Shown here piece after piece: positions 44,898 to 54,411 of a stretch of 64,000 bases of DNA. The stretch's first letter is position 1. Every line of letters begins with the position of its first letter. The translations under genes were made by a program, and so were the position numbers. The stretch is from Actinomyces ruminis. Lineage in GTDB: Bacteria; Actinomycetota; Actinomycetes; Actinomycetales; Actinomycetaceae. The DNA is taken from positions 124,001-188,000 of the forward strand of contig NZ_MTPX02000042.1 in NCBI RefSeq assembly GCF_002154335.2, in the 5' to 3' direction. The notes below the pieces were generated by a model. It was given only the letters and a program-made list of their open reading frames with translations. It was not told the DNA's origin and did no database searches.

Positions 44898-46180
44898 ATG
44901 GATAAGCTCACCATGCTCAAGGATGCGGCCAGCAAGGCCGCTCAGGACGCCCAGGACATCGCGCAGAAGGCCATCGATGAGCGCCGGGACCTCACCGACG
45001 CCGAACAGAACGATTACAAGGCCGCCATGGCAAATGCCGCCGAGCTGCTGGAACAGGCAAAGGCCGTCAAGAAGGACAACGATCTTCTGGCCGAGGTCAA
45101 GGCGTTCGCCAGCGAGCTTGGGGGTGTCAAGGCTGAGGATGTCGACCTGACCGGGGCGATCTCCAACACGCTCCCCCAGCGGGCGAACATCGGTGCCGCG
45201 TTCGTCAAGTCCGACGCCTACCAGGAACTCATGAAGACGTTCGGGTCCCGCATCCCCGAGCGTGCGCAGATCCAGACCCCGCCGGTCGAGGTCAAGAGCC
45301 TGTTCACCGGTGCCGGCGACACGTCGGCGGGAGCGTTCGTCGTGCCGGAGGACTCCGGCATCATCGAGATGCTCGGCCGTCGGCCGCTCACGCTCCGGGA
45401 CGTCGTCTCTCGGCGTCGCACCAGCTCCGATGTCGTCGAGTACGTCCGCCAGACCGCCCACACCAACGCGGCCGCCCCTGTGCCCGAGGCAACTACTGCC
45501 GAGGCTCCGACGGCGGACACCGTTGCCGGCGGCTACAAGCCCGAGGGCTCCTGGGCGTTCGAGCGAGTCTCCACCGCGGTCAAGACCATCGCTGAGTGGG
45601 TGCCGGCCACCAACCGGGCCCTGGCAGACGCCAAGCAGCTGGAGGACCTGATCAACGCGGAGCTGGCCGCCGACCTGGCCGAGACCGAGGAGACGCAGAT
45701 GCTCTCCGGTGACGGGGCCGGCGAGAACCTGACCGGCATCCTGTCCACCTCCGGCATCCAGCAGCAGGCATTCGACACGGACATCTTCACCTCCGTTCGC
45801 CGCGCCATTACGAAGGCCCGCACCGTCGGCCGCGTCGCCCCGAATGCCGTCATGCTCTCCCCCGTCGACGTCGAGACCATCGACCTCGCCCGCGAGAACG
45901 GCAACACGGGCAAGTTCCTTGGGGCCGGCCCCTTCGCGATGGGTCCCCGCACCCTGTGGGGCCTGCCCATCCTGGAGTCCGAGGCGATCGCTGAGGCACC
46001 GGCCTGGTCGGTGACTTCACGAAGGCCGTCCTGTGGGATCGCGAGCAGACCACGATCGCCGCGTCGAACTCCCACGCGGACTTCTTCGTCCGCAACCTGG
46101 TCGCCATCCTCGCTGAGGAGCGCCTCGCGTTCGGGGTTACCCGCCCCGCCGCGTTCGTCCAGACCTCCGTCCAGGCCTGA
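44898..46180 (+). CDS. HK97-fold major capsid protein (frame broken near 45995)
   Basis: Repaired length is 427 residues. An N-terminal coiled-coil delta domain (AASKAAQDAQDIAQKAIDERRDLTDAEQ and the following helices) serves as scaffold. The shell fold follows (GAFVVPEDSGIIEMLGRRPLTLRDVV, AQTLSGDGAGENLTGIL-like region, AVMLSPVDVETIDLARENG). The natural end (VLWDREQTTIAASNSHADFF to FVQTSVQA) is one frame over; GAGGCACC lacks one G. Confidence 0.87.
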
Positions 46181-46247
46181 CCCGCTGGTGGCCGCCCCGC
46201 AACGTCTCCGGGGCGGCCACCAGCCCCTACCGAGGAGGTACCAGCCC

Positions 46248-46489
46248 ATGGGTAAGCACTCCGCATCCGCACCTGTGGAAGGAGCCAAGGTGACACTCAC
46301 GCCCTACGCCGTGACCGTCAACGGGACCCGCACGACCCTTCTGCTGTCCGACCGCGATGCCGCCGCTCGCGGGCTCCTGCCGGCCCCGGGGCCCGAGGTG
46401 GAGGTCAAGCCCGCCCCGACGCGACTAACAAGGCGCGTAGACCCTCCCGCAAGGCGGTGACCGGCCGTGGCCCTGCCTCCGCTAGCTGA
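46248..46489 (+). CDS. Small head protein (frame broken near 46414)
   Basis: Eighty residues when repaired: GKHSASAPVEGAKVTLTPYAVTVNGTRTTLLLSDRDAAARGLL, ending RRPSRKAVTGRGPASAS with stop 46487-46489. Short genes here in related phages encode head-decoration or unknown proteins. The C run at 46414-46417 is probably one short. Confidence 0.5.
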
Positions 46490-47051
46490 GCCGCAGCAGC
46501 TCGCCAACTACACGGCCGGCGCAATCACCGCCTCCGACCCACGTGCGAAGACGCTTCTGGAGGCAGCGTCCGAGGCCGCCCGCCGCTACTGCGGCTGGCA
46601 CATCGCACCAGTGATCACCGAGACCCTGGTCCTGGACGGCTCCGGCTCCGACATCATCGAGCTACCGACCATGCGCGTGAAGACCATCGACGCGCTCACC
46701 GAGCGCCTGCCTGGCCCCGCCGCACGGGTCCACGAGTGGACTCCCGACGAGCTCACCAACCTCGAATGGTCACGGCTGGGCACGCTCCGCCGCCGCCACG
46801 GCATCTGGACCGACCGGTACCAGGGCATCACCATCACACTCAGCCACGGCTACGACACTGCCCCGGACGTCGCCCAGACCGTCTGCCAGATCGCCGCCAT
46901 GGCGCTCGCATCCCCCACCGGCGCCACTCACGAGCAGGCCGGCGGAGTCTCCATCTCCTACGGCACGACCGCCTCCGGCGTCGCCGGCGGTCTCACGCTC
47001 CTCGACCGAGACCGTCTAGCCCTCGACCCCTACGCCATCCGGAGGCCCTGA
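46467..47051 (+). CDS. Head-tail adaptor (connector 1)
   Basis: A 194-residue protein (AEPQQLANYTAGAITASDPRAKTLLEAASEAARRYCGWHIAPV) with the helical pattern of gp6/gp15-type adaptors that dock on the portal. It starts at GTG 46467 within the end of the previous gene and overlaps the next (ATGA). Confidence 0.75.
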   Translation: MALPPLAEPQQLANYTAGAITASDPRAKTLLEAASEAARRYCGWHIAPVITETLVLDGSGSDIIELPTMRVKTIDALTERLPGPAARVHEWTPDELTNLEWSRLGTLRRRHGIWTDRYQGITITLSHGYDTAPDVAQTVCQIAAMALASPTGATHEQAGGVSISYGTTASGVAGGLTLLDRDRLALDPYAIRRP

Positions 47052-47392
47052 TGCCACTGCCTGCCTGGGCGGCCGACACCGTCACCATCATCACGCCCTC
47101 CTGGCGTGCCGAGCGGGGCAAGCAGATCCCCGACTACGACAACCCCGCGCAGGTCACTGAGATCACGGGCTGCAGCGTCCAGCCCGCCGGCACCGCCGAG
47201 ACCCTCGCCGCACGCCAAGCCACAACCATCCGGCTGACCGTCTACCTCCCCGCCGGCACCGTGATCGACGCCCACGACGCCGTCGTGGTCGCAGGCACCC
47301 GCTACCACGCCGACGGCGCCGGCCAGCAGTGGCGGTCCCCCACAGGCGCGCTCAACCACACGATCGTCAACCTCGTCGACTGGGAAGGATGA
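47051..47392 (+). CDS. Head-tail stopper
   Basis: 113 residues with a beta-barrel pattern (ITGCSVQPAGTAETLAARQATTIRLTVYLPAGT, VVVAGTRYHADG), as in stopper proteins between adaptor and tail. Coupled to the previous gene. Confidence 0.7.
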   Translation: MPLPAWAADTVTIITPSWRAERGKQIPDYDNPAQVTEITGCSVQPAGTAETLAARQATTIRLTVYLPAGTVIDAHDAVVVAGTRYHADGAGQQWRSPTGALNHTIVNLVDWEG

Positions 47393-47395
47393 ACC

Positions 47396-47665
47396 GTGGC
47401 GACCGCAGTCCGCTTCGAGTGGAACCACGAAGAGTTCCAGCGCATCCTCAACTCCGCACAGATCAGAGACCGCATTAACGCCATGGGCCGCGCCGTCGCC
47501 TCCGCCGCAGGCGAGGGCTTCGAGGTCGAGGAGTACACCGCCAACTACGGCGGCTCACCACGCCCCATGGCCGTCGTCCGCGCAGCCACCTACGAGGCCC
47601 GCCTAGCAGAAGCGCGGGACAAGGCCCTCACAAGGGCGCTCGGCGCAGCCTCGGGAGCCCGATGA
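47396..47665 (+). CDS. HK97 gp10-like neck or tail-completion protein
   Basis: Eighty-nine residues from GTG 47396 (EWNHEEFQRILNSAQIRDRINAMGRAVASAAGEGFEV), a helical pattern followed by a short strand region, as in gp10-like tail-completion proteins. Position supports this. Confidence 0.65.
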   Translation: MATAVRFEWNHEEFQRILNSAQIRDRINAMGRAVASAAGEGFEVEEYTANYGGSPRPMAVVRAATYEARLAEARDKALTRALGAASGAR

Positions 47666-48060
47666 TGGAGCGCATCCGCACGATCGACGTCGCCGACGCA
47701 ATCCGGGCCCGTATCTCTGAGGCGCTCGCGGTGGAGTGCACGGCCGGCACGACGCCGACCGAGTTCTCGTTTAGGTCGGTGCATGTGACGAGAGTCGGCG
47801 GGCACCGGCGCGATCTGGTCACCGACGTCGCTACCGTCTCGATCGACTGCCGGCATCTGACCTCCGAGGTCGGCGCGGACGAGCTCTCCCGTGATGTCGA
47901 CGCGGTCGTGCACGCTGCCGAGGGCACCATGCTCGGCGAGACGTCCTGCTACGACGTCACCACGCTGGCGGGCCCGTACCAGAACCCAGACCCCACGAAT
48001 CCTGCCCTGTACCGAGTCTCCGCCTCCTACCAGGTGGCGGTCCGCATGTCCACCACCTGA
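47662..48060 (+). CDS. Tail terminator protein
   Basis: 132 residues (DVADAIRARISEALAVECTAGTTPTEFSFRSVHVTRVGG, ending YRVSASYQVAVRM), fitting lambda gpU-like terminators that cap the tail tube, directly before the major tail protein. Confidence 0.68.
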   Translation: MMERIRTIDVADAIRARISEALAVECTAGTTPTEFSFRSVHVTRVGGHRRDLVTDVATVSIDCRHLTSEVGADELSRDVDAVVHAAEGTMLGETSCYDVTTLAGPYQNPDPTNPALYRVSASYQVAVRMSTT

Positions 48061-48077
48061 CGAAAGAAGGAATACCC

Positions 48078-48653
48078 ATGCCAGTCTCAGCAGCGAACGT
48101 AATGGTCGGTGCTGCCGACCAGGAAACCACCGGCGCGATCCTGAACCATGATGTCGGCCAGACCAAGCCCGCTAACGCCCTGGACGTGCTCTCCGGGTAC
48201 AAGGACTCTGGCTATATCTCCTCGGACGGTCTGACGCTGACACCCGAGTACAACACCACCGATATCACCGAGTGGAATGGTGCCCTCGTCCGCCGCATCA
48301 TCGAGTCATTCAACGGCACGCTCTCCTGGGCGCACCTGGAGACCGACGAGGAGTCCCTGCGCATTTGGGCCGGAGACGTCAACGTCGAGGAAGCGACCGC
48401 GGAGGTCGGGAAGACAATTACGGCCGCTCTCGGCGCCCACGAGCACCCTCACCGGGCGTGGGCGTTCCGCATCAAGGACGGTGAGCGGCGGATCCTGATC
48501 TGGGTGCCGGACGGGCAGGTAACCGATGCTGGCGAGGTCACCTTCACCAAGTCAGGTGCGATCACCTGGCCGGTGACTCTCTCCACCTACCCCGACGATG
48601 CGGGGAACTGCATCTACATCATTCTCACCGACGGCACCGTCGTCGGCGGCTGA
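48078..48653 (+). CDS. Major tail (tube) protein
   Basis: 191 residues with the tube-protein pattern: SGYKDSGYISSDGLTLTPEYNTTDITEWNGALVRRIIESFNGTLSW and VTFTKSGAITWPVTLSTY. It polymerises around the tape measure to form the tail tube. AAGAAGGA precedes ATG 48078. Confidence 0.82.
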   Translation: MPVSAANVMVGAADQETTGAILNHDVGQTKPANALDVLSGYKDSGYISSDGLTLTPEYNTTDITEWNGALVRRIIESFNGTLSWAHLETDEESLRIWAGDVNVEEATAEVGKTITAALGAHEHPHRAWAFRIKDGERRILIWVPDGQVTDAGEVTFTKSGAITWPVTLSTYPDDAGNCIYIILTDGTVVGG

Positions 48654-48674
48654 CCCCGGAAAGGAGAAAGACTC

Positions 48675-49031
48675 ATGCCGTTTAGGGTTCCCGCCGCGAA
48701 GGCGTCGATCAAGCAGAACCTGTTCGAGTTCACGATTCCGGGCTCGAAGAAGGTCTACTCGCTGCCGCTGATGCAGTACATCTCCGCGGACTTCAGTGAG
48801 CGCCTGGCCGTGCTGGCCTCGCGAGTCAAGAGCGCTGAGCAGCATGAGGATAAAGACGCTATGCCGCTCGCCATGGCGGAGTCCACATCCTTGCAGCGGG
48901 AGATCGTCGAGCACTACTGTCCCGGCCTGTATGAGCGCCTGTCCAATGACCAGATCGGGGCGCTCATGGATGCCTGGCGGCAGGAGTCGAGCGTGGGCCT
49001 GGGGGAATCCTCGCCGTCTGCCAAGAGCTGA
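48675..49031 (+). CDS. Tail assembly chaperone, short form (gpG-like)
   Basis: 118 residues (FRVPAAKASIKQNLFEFTIPGSKKVYSLPLMQYISADFSERL). Chaperones of this type bind the tape measure before tube assembly. The gene ends in the normal frame at TGA 49029-49031, just after a slippery sequence, and the longer form is made by frameshifting. AAAGGAG precedes ATG 48675. Confidence 0.8.
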   Translation: MPFRVPAAKASIKQNLFEFTIPGSKKVYSLPLMQYISADFSERLAVLASRVKSAEQHEDKDAMPLAMAESTSLQREIVEHYCPGLYERLSNDQIGALMDAWRQESSVGLGESSPSAKS

Positions 49032-49393
49032 GCGCCCACAGGGACCCGATCGAGGCTGACCTGCTGCGCTCCGGTCTCCGGCTCTCGGATCTCGGGACGG
49101 AGCGCCTGTCCTGGCGGGACCTGTGGCTGTTCATCACCTACTCGCCCCGGGACAGCTCCTTCTCGCGTGCGGTCCTGGGCGAGGAGGCTCTGTGGGGTCT
49201 GCTGGAGCACTTGGCCGCAGTGATCGCAGACGGTATCAATATCGGTAACTGGCAGCGCGCCAACGCTGGCCGCAAGGCTCCGAGTCCTCGTCCTAAGCCG
49301 ATCAAGCGGCCCGGGACCAAGACGGAGGAGAAGCACTTCGGCAGGGGCGCTATACCCATCCGCGATTTCAAGTCCTGGTGGGAGAACGGGTAG
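48675..49393 (+). CDS. Tail assembly chaperone, long form by -1 frameshift (gpGT-like)
   Basis: At 49001-49007 the codons CTG GGG GAA contain the heptamer G GGG GAA. Slipping back one base gives LGG then ILAVCQELSAHRDPIEADLLRSGLRLSDLG and a second domain ending FKSWWENG (stop 49393). This G/GT arrangement is conserved in siphophages. The same -1 relation is what a missing base would give, but here the position and conserved biology favour a genuine programmed shift. Confidence 0.75.
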
Positions 49394-49410
49394 CTCGGAG
49401 GTGATCGGGC

Positions 49411-51579
49411 ATGGCTGGTGAGGCGTCTATCGCGCAGGCGTATCTGTCGATCCTGCCGTCCATGGCGGGCTCTCAGGGCAAGATCGCATCCGAGATGACC
49501 GCTGCCCTGTCTGGCACTGGGTCAGTTGCGGATAAGGCCGGGCAGGCGGCCGGCGGCGCGCTCGGCGGCGGTCTGCTGGCCTCTGCGAAGCGGATGCTCG
49601 CCCCCGCAGCAGTCGCTGCGGCGGTCGCCGGGGTCGGCACGGGCCTGTACAACATTGGGAAAACCTTCGACGACATGACCGAGACCATCCGGGTCGGGAC
49701 CGGCGCCACCGGCCAGAGCCTGGATGGTCTGGTCGACGTCGCGAAGCAGGTCGGCTCCCAGGTGCCAGTCAACTTTGAGCAGATCGGTCCTGTGGTCGCC
49801 GACCTGAACACCAGGCTCGGCCTGTCCGGCGACACCCTGACAACTGTCGCTTCCCAATACTTGGAGGCCGGCCGCATCCTCGGCCAGGACGTCGATATCC
49901 AGTCCACGACCGCCGCGTTCACGGCGTTCGGTATCGAGGGCGCCAACGTCGAGCAGGCCATGGACTCCCTGTTCCAGACGTCGCAGGCCACTGGCGTCGG
50001 TATGAACGAACTCGCCTCCGCCGCCCAGTCGTCGGCGCCCGCTATGCAGAACTTGGGCTTCAGCTTCGAGGAGACCATCGCTCTGGTCGGGTCTCTCGAC
50101 AAGGCTGGCCTGAACTCCACGCAGACGCTCTCCGCCATGTCCAGGGGCTTGGTCACCCTCGCTAAGGACGGGGAGGAGCCGCAGGAGGCCTTCCGGCGTG
50201 TCACCGGTGAGATCCAGGACCTGATCACTGCAGGGGACACTGCTGGCGCGATCGATCTCGCCTCCGGAATCTTCGGCACCAAGGCCGCCAACCAGTTCGT
50301 GGGCGCTGTCCAGTCCGGCACCCTCGCACTCGACGATCTTGTCGGCGCTACCGGTGCCACGAGTGACACCATCCTCGGCGTCGGCGCCGACACGATGGAC
50401 TTCGCCGAGCAGTGGCAGCTGGTCAAGAACAACGCCCAGCTCGCCCTTGAGCCCCTCGGGTCCGCTGTGTTCAGCATGTTGTCGGACGCGCTCGCGGGGA
50501 TGGTTGAGCCCATGCAGGCGGTCGCCTCGTGGATGCAGGAGCACCCTGCGCTGACGCAGGCTCTGGTCGTAGCGCTCGGGGCGCTCGCTGTCGGGCTCGG
50601 CGTGGCTGCGGCGGCCCAGTGGGTGATGAACTCCGCGCTGCTTGCGAGTCCCATCACCTGGATCATCGTCGGTATCGCCGCGCTGATCGCCGCGATCGTC
50701 GCCGTCGTCGCCAACTGGGACAGCGTTACCGCATGGATTCAGTCGACGGGTGCAGCATTCCTGGCCTGGTGGAATGGCTTGTGGGACTCCATCGGGGCAT
50801 GGATTTCCAAGACTTGGGACAACATAAAGACCTGGGTGGGCCAGAAGTGGCAGGCCGCCATCGACAAGGTGAAGGGCCTCGGCACAGCGTTCAGCACCTG
50901 GTGGAGCAATCTGTGGAAGACCGTAAGCACGTTCCTGTCCAACGCCTGGAACGGAATCATCAACTGGGTCAGGGGAATCCCCGGCCGGTTCATCGCTGCC
51001 ATCGCCAGCCTCGCTGGCTCCCTTCGCACCACGATGACCAACGCCACCAACGGCGCCAAGACCGCCGTAACAAGCGGATTCAACGCCGTCGTCTCCTGGG
51101 TCCGCGGTATCCCCTCACGAATCGTTAGTGCCCTCGGAAACACCGGCCAACTGCTCGTGAACGCCGGCAAGAACATCATCAACGGCTTCCTCAACGGCCT
51201 CAAGAACGCGTTCGCCGGCGTCAAGAACTTCGTCTCCGGCATCGGCTCCTGGATCGCGTCCCACAAAGGCCCCGAATCCTACGACCGCCGCCTGCTCGTG
51301 CCCGCCGGAGGATGGATCATGTCCGGCCTTGAGCAGGGCCTGCGCGCCGAGATCCCGTCCCTGCGCCGAACCATGGACGACATCACCGATGAGATCCAGG
51401 TCGGAGCCCAGATCAGCGTGTCCAGCTCCGATAACAACACGTGGGCCCTCGGCACGAGCAGCTACGCCAACGGCAGCGGACCCACCGTAGTGCTCAACCA
51501 GTACAACCCCGTCGCCGCACCCGACTCCAAGATCCGCGACGACGTCGCCGCCGGCATCCGACTCGCAGCAACAATCTAA
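49411..51579 (+). CDS. Tape measure protein
   Basis: At 722 residues it is the longest uninterrupted gene of the tail module. It starts EASIAQAYLSILPSMAGSQGKI, then has a TP901-type core (DMTETIRVGTGATGQSLDGLVDVAKQVG), hydrophobic segments (ALVVALGALAVGLGVAAAA, SPITWIIVGIAALIAAIVAVV) and repeated Trp-rich units (WNGLWDSIGAWISKTWDNIKTW). It fixes tail length and is expelled with DNA. Confidence 0.88.
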   Translation: MAGEASIAQAYLSILPSMAGSQGKIASEMTAALSGTGSVADKAGQAAGGALGGGLLASAKRMLAPAAVAAAVAGVGTGLYNIGKTFDDMTETIRVGTGATGQSLDGLVDVAKQVGSQVPVNFEQIGPVVADLNTRLGLSGDTLTTVASQYLEAGRILGQDVDIQSTTAAFTAFGIEGANVEQAMDSLFQTSQATGVGMNELASAAQSSAPAMQNLGFSFEETIALVGSLDKAGLNSTQTLSAMSRGLVTLAKDGEEPQEAFRRVTGEIQDLITAGDTAGAIDLASGIFGTKAANQFVGAVQSGTLALDDLVGATGATSDTILGVGADTMDFAEQWQLVKNNAQLALEPLGSAVFSMLSDALAGMVEPMQAVASWMQEHPALTQALVVALGALAVGLGVAAAAQWVMNSALLASPITWIIVGIAALIAAIVAVVANWDSVTAWIQSTGAAFLAWWNGLWDSIGAWISKTWDNIKTWVGQKWQAAIDKVKGLGTAFSTWWSNLWKTVSTFLSNAWNGIINWVRGIPGRFIAAIASLAGSLRTTMTNATNGAKTAVTSGFNAVVSWVRGIPSRIVSALGNTGQLLVNAGKNIINGFLNGLKNAFAGVKNFVSGIGSWIASHKGPESYDRRLLVPAGGWIMSGLEQGLRAEIPSLRRTMDDITDEIQVGAQISVSSSDNNTWALGTSSYANGSGPTVVLNQYNPVAAPDSKIRDDVAAGIRLAATI

Positions 51580-51590
51580 GGAGGCCACGG

Positions 51591-52352
51591 GTGAGCGAGT
51601 ATCAACTCGACGGACACGACCTCGACGACCCCCAGGGCCGCTGGCTCCTCACCGACGCCACCACCCTGCCCAGCTGGGGAGCACCCCGGCTCGTCAGCAC
51701 CGAGGTCCCCGGCCGCACCGGTGTCCTCCCCACTGTGCCTACCTCCGCCGACCCGATCACCATTACCCTCGGCCTGCTCATCACTGACTCCGGTATGGGG
51801 CGCCCCGGACTGGACGCGAACCTGCGTGCGCTCGCAGTCATGTTTCGGCGGCACGATCGGCTACTGACGCTGACGCATTCGCCTGCGGGTGCCCCGGCAC
51901 GGGAGGCAATGGTGCGGTTGTCTGGCGCGATCGAGCCGGAGTTCTACCCTGCCGGGTCTGCTGCCGTCCTGTTGGTGGTGTTGGAGGCTCCGTCGGGGCT
52001 GTGGCGGGACGTGGATGAGGCCGTGGCTCCGGCCACGGACCTGTCCGCTCTGGACGGCGGGGCGATGCCGATCCCGGACGCTGTTTTGCGGGTGACGCCG
52101 TCGGCGCAGCGCATCGTAATCCAGGACGCGGTGAGCGGTGACACGCTCGCCTGGGAGGGGTCGCTGGTGAGCGGCGCGACTCTTATCATCCGGCCTGCTG
52201 AGTTCGCGGCCGTATGGTCTACAGAGGCGGACGCCACAGCCGGGCTGTCTCTGCCCGCCCACGGCTTCAACCTGACCCCCGACTCGACCGGTCACCACGG
52301 CCTGACCGTGCAAGGCGGCGTGGTCGAGGTGGTCGCGCGGAGGTGCTTCTGA
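51591..52352 (+). CDS. Distal tail protein
   Basis: A 253-residue protein (YQLDGHDLDDPQGRWLLTDATTLPSWGAPRLVSTEVPGRTGVLPTV) matching siphophage Dit/minor tail proteins located right after the tape measure. AAGGAGG precedes GTG 51591. Confidence 0.75.
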   Translation: MSEYQLDGHDLDDPQGRWLLTDATTLPSWGAPRLVSTEVPGRTGVLPTVPTSADPITITLGLLITDSGMGRPGLDANLRALAVMFRRHDRLLTLTHSPAGAPAREAMVRLSGAIEPEFYPAGSAAVLLVVLEAPSGLWRDVDEAVAPATDLSALDGGAMPIPDAVLRVTPSAQRIVIQDAVSGDTLAWEGSLVSGATLIIRPAEFAAVWSTEADATAGLSLPAHGFNLTPDSTGHHGLTVQGGVVEVVARRCF

Positions 52353-54393
52353 TGCCGGCCCTTCATGCTCAGATGCGTGCCGTCGCCTACGACATTTTGG
52401 GCGACCAGCTCGGGCAGTTGCCGGACGTGCTCTCGATGACGGCCACGATCCCCCGTAACGACACCCCGACGCTCAGTCTCTCCTATGCGCCGGAGCCTGC
52501 GACGCGCGGCGATCTGGTGGATCGGGACATTGAGGTGGGTGTGGAGCTGTCCTATGACGGCGTCGCCTGGTGGGAGCCGCCCGGATGCCGCTTCATTACG
52601 CTGTCGTCGTCCGGCAACCTGTTGGCTGACGGCACGGAGGCCCGCAGCTAGATGCGGTACATATCTCGCGCATGCTGGACGAGGCCCTGATCTGGGAAGT
52701 GCCTCAGGAGGCCCAGGATGCGGACGGGAAATACAACTTCTTGTCGGTGTCCGCCGGCACGATCCTGCGCACGGTCTGGGATGCTGCCGTACGTCGCGGA
52801 TGGGGCGAGGGGCTGAGCTTGGACTGCACCACCGCAGGAGACAGCGCAGGAGCTGCATGGACGACAGTTACCACCCTGGCATTTGATGCGTCGACCACGA
52901 TCGGCTCCGTGCTGGGGTCCCTGACCGATCTAGGGATGTGCGATTGGCAGTGGGAAGGCCGAACGCTCAAGGTCTTCAACGCGGACACCGTGCTAGCCGA
53001 CGAGAATCCTGTTGTGTGGCCGCTGGCTGCCGGCACGACGTCGGCGCCGGAGTCCCGCTCCTGGGCGGACCTCGCGACCGAGGTGCTGGTGAAAGGCGAG
53101 GGCAACGCGTCCTGGACTTACCACAACGACGAGGCGCCGGCGTCCCTGCGACGCATCGAGCGCGTGGTGGAGGCCGGAGGCGTCGAACTGGAGTCCACCG
53201 CCCGCCTATCCGCCCAGTCGACGCTGAAAGCCGGGGCGACCGCCTCGGAGGAGATCAAGCGGGAGTGGGCGGCTGTCGACGCCCGCTGGCTGCCGTTCAC
53301 CGACTACAAGGTGGGCGATTGGATGCAGGTGCAGCGAGCCGACGGTAACGATCGCCTGCAGGTAGCCCAGGTTTCCCTCACGTGGGATGACAAGGGGCTG
53401 ACCGGTCACACCACATTCGGTACCGTCCTGGCGGACAGCCTCTCCCGCCTGGCGAAGCGGACGAAGGGCATCGTCGGCCTGGCGTCTACCGGTGGGAACT
53501 CGACTCGGCCGGCGTCGACCGCTGCGAAGCGCACCCCGGCCGTGCCCGCCGGGTTGGTGGCTCGCACCACAGCCTGGACGACGTCGTACGGTTCGACGGT
53601 CGCCACGATGGACGCCGCCTGGAGCGCGGTCACCACTGACACGCGCGGTGTGGCGTTGGAGGGGATCGAGTACCAGCTGCGTGTCACCCAGGCGGGAGGC
53701 GTACCGCGTATTTGGTCCGTGGGCTCGTCCACGGCTGGCTCCGTGGAGGGTCTGGCAGCTGGGGAGCAGCACACTGTGGAGGTGCGTGCCCACGCCACCC
53801 AGGAGGGCACTTATTCGGCATGGGCGAGCCCGTTCGTGTTCGTTACTTCCACGGATGACACTCCGCCGGAGAGGCCCTCCGAGCCATCAGCGCGCAATGC
53901 CTTGTCCGTCCTGGTGGTGACCTGGGATGGGTTGGATTACAAAGGCGGTGGGATGCCCTCCGATTTCTCCCACGTGGAGGTGTCCGTGGTCGCACCCGGT
54001 GCGACGCCCCGGACTGTGTCCCGCACCTACATGCCGGAGGACCGGGAGGTGCGGATCCCCGGCCTGGACTACACCACCTGGGAGGTGCGCCTGCGGTCCG
54101 TAGACAGGTCCGGCAACGCCTCCAACTGGTCATCGGCTGCGCTGATCACGCTGGAGGCGCTGATCGACGTGGACACGATCTCCGACGAGGTCGAATCCCG
54201 CCTGTCCTCCAGCCAGGCGTTGCAGCAGGCAGCCGTCGCGCAGACCCTGGCGACGATGACGCAGCTGACCGACGCGATGACTGCGGTCGCAACCTCGCTG
54301 GTGTCCACCAGCCCGTACCCGCCGGACGAGGGCACTGTCGACTCCAGCATCTGGGTCTCCCCCGACGCCAGAGTCTTCGTGCTCCGCCAATAG
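52352..54393 (+). CDS. Tail-tip (Tal-like) protein with fibronectin-type domains (frame broken near 52644)
   Basis: Repaired to 680 residues. The N-terminal part (AYDILGDQLGQLPDVLSMTATIPRNDTPTLSLSY) passes into DAVHISRMLDEALIWEVPQEAQDADGKYNF after restoring one G in GAGGCCCGCAG. Two fibronectin-III-like units follow (about PAVPAGLVARTTAWTTSYGS to PFVFVT and RPSEPSARNALSVLVVTWDG to WSSAALIT). It forms the baseplate hub and probably contacts the cell. Confidence 0.78.
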
Positions 54394-54411
54394 CCCATGT
54401 AAGGAGTCAGA

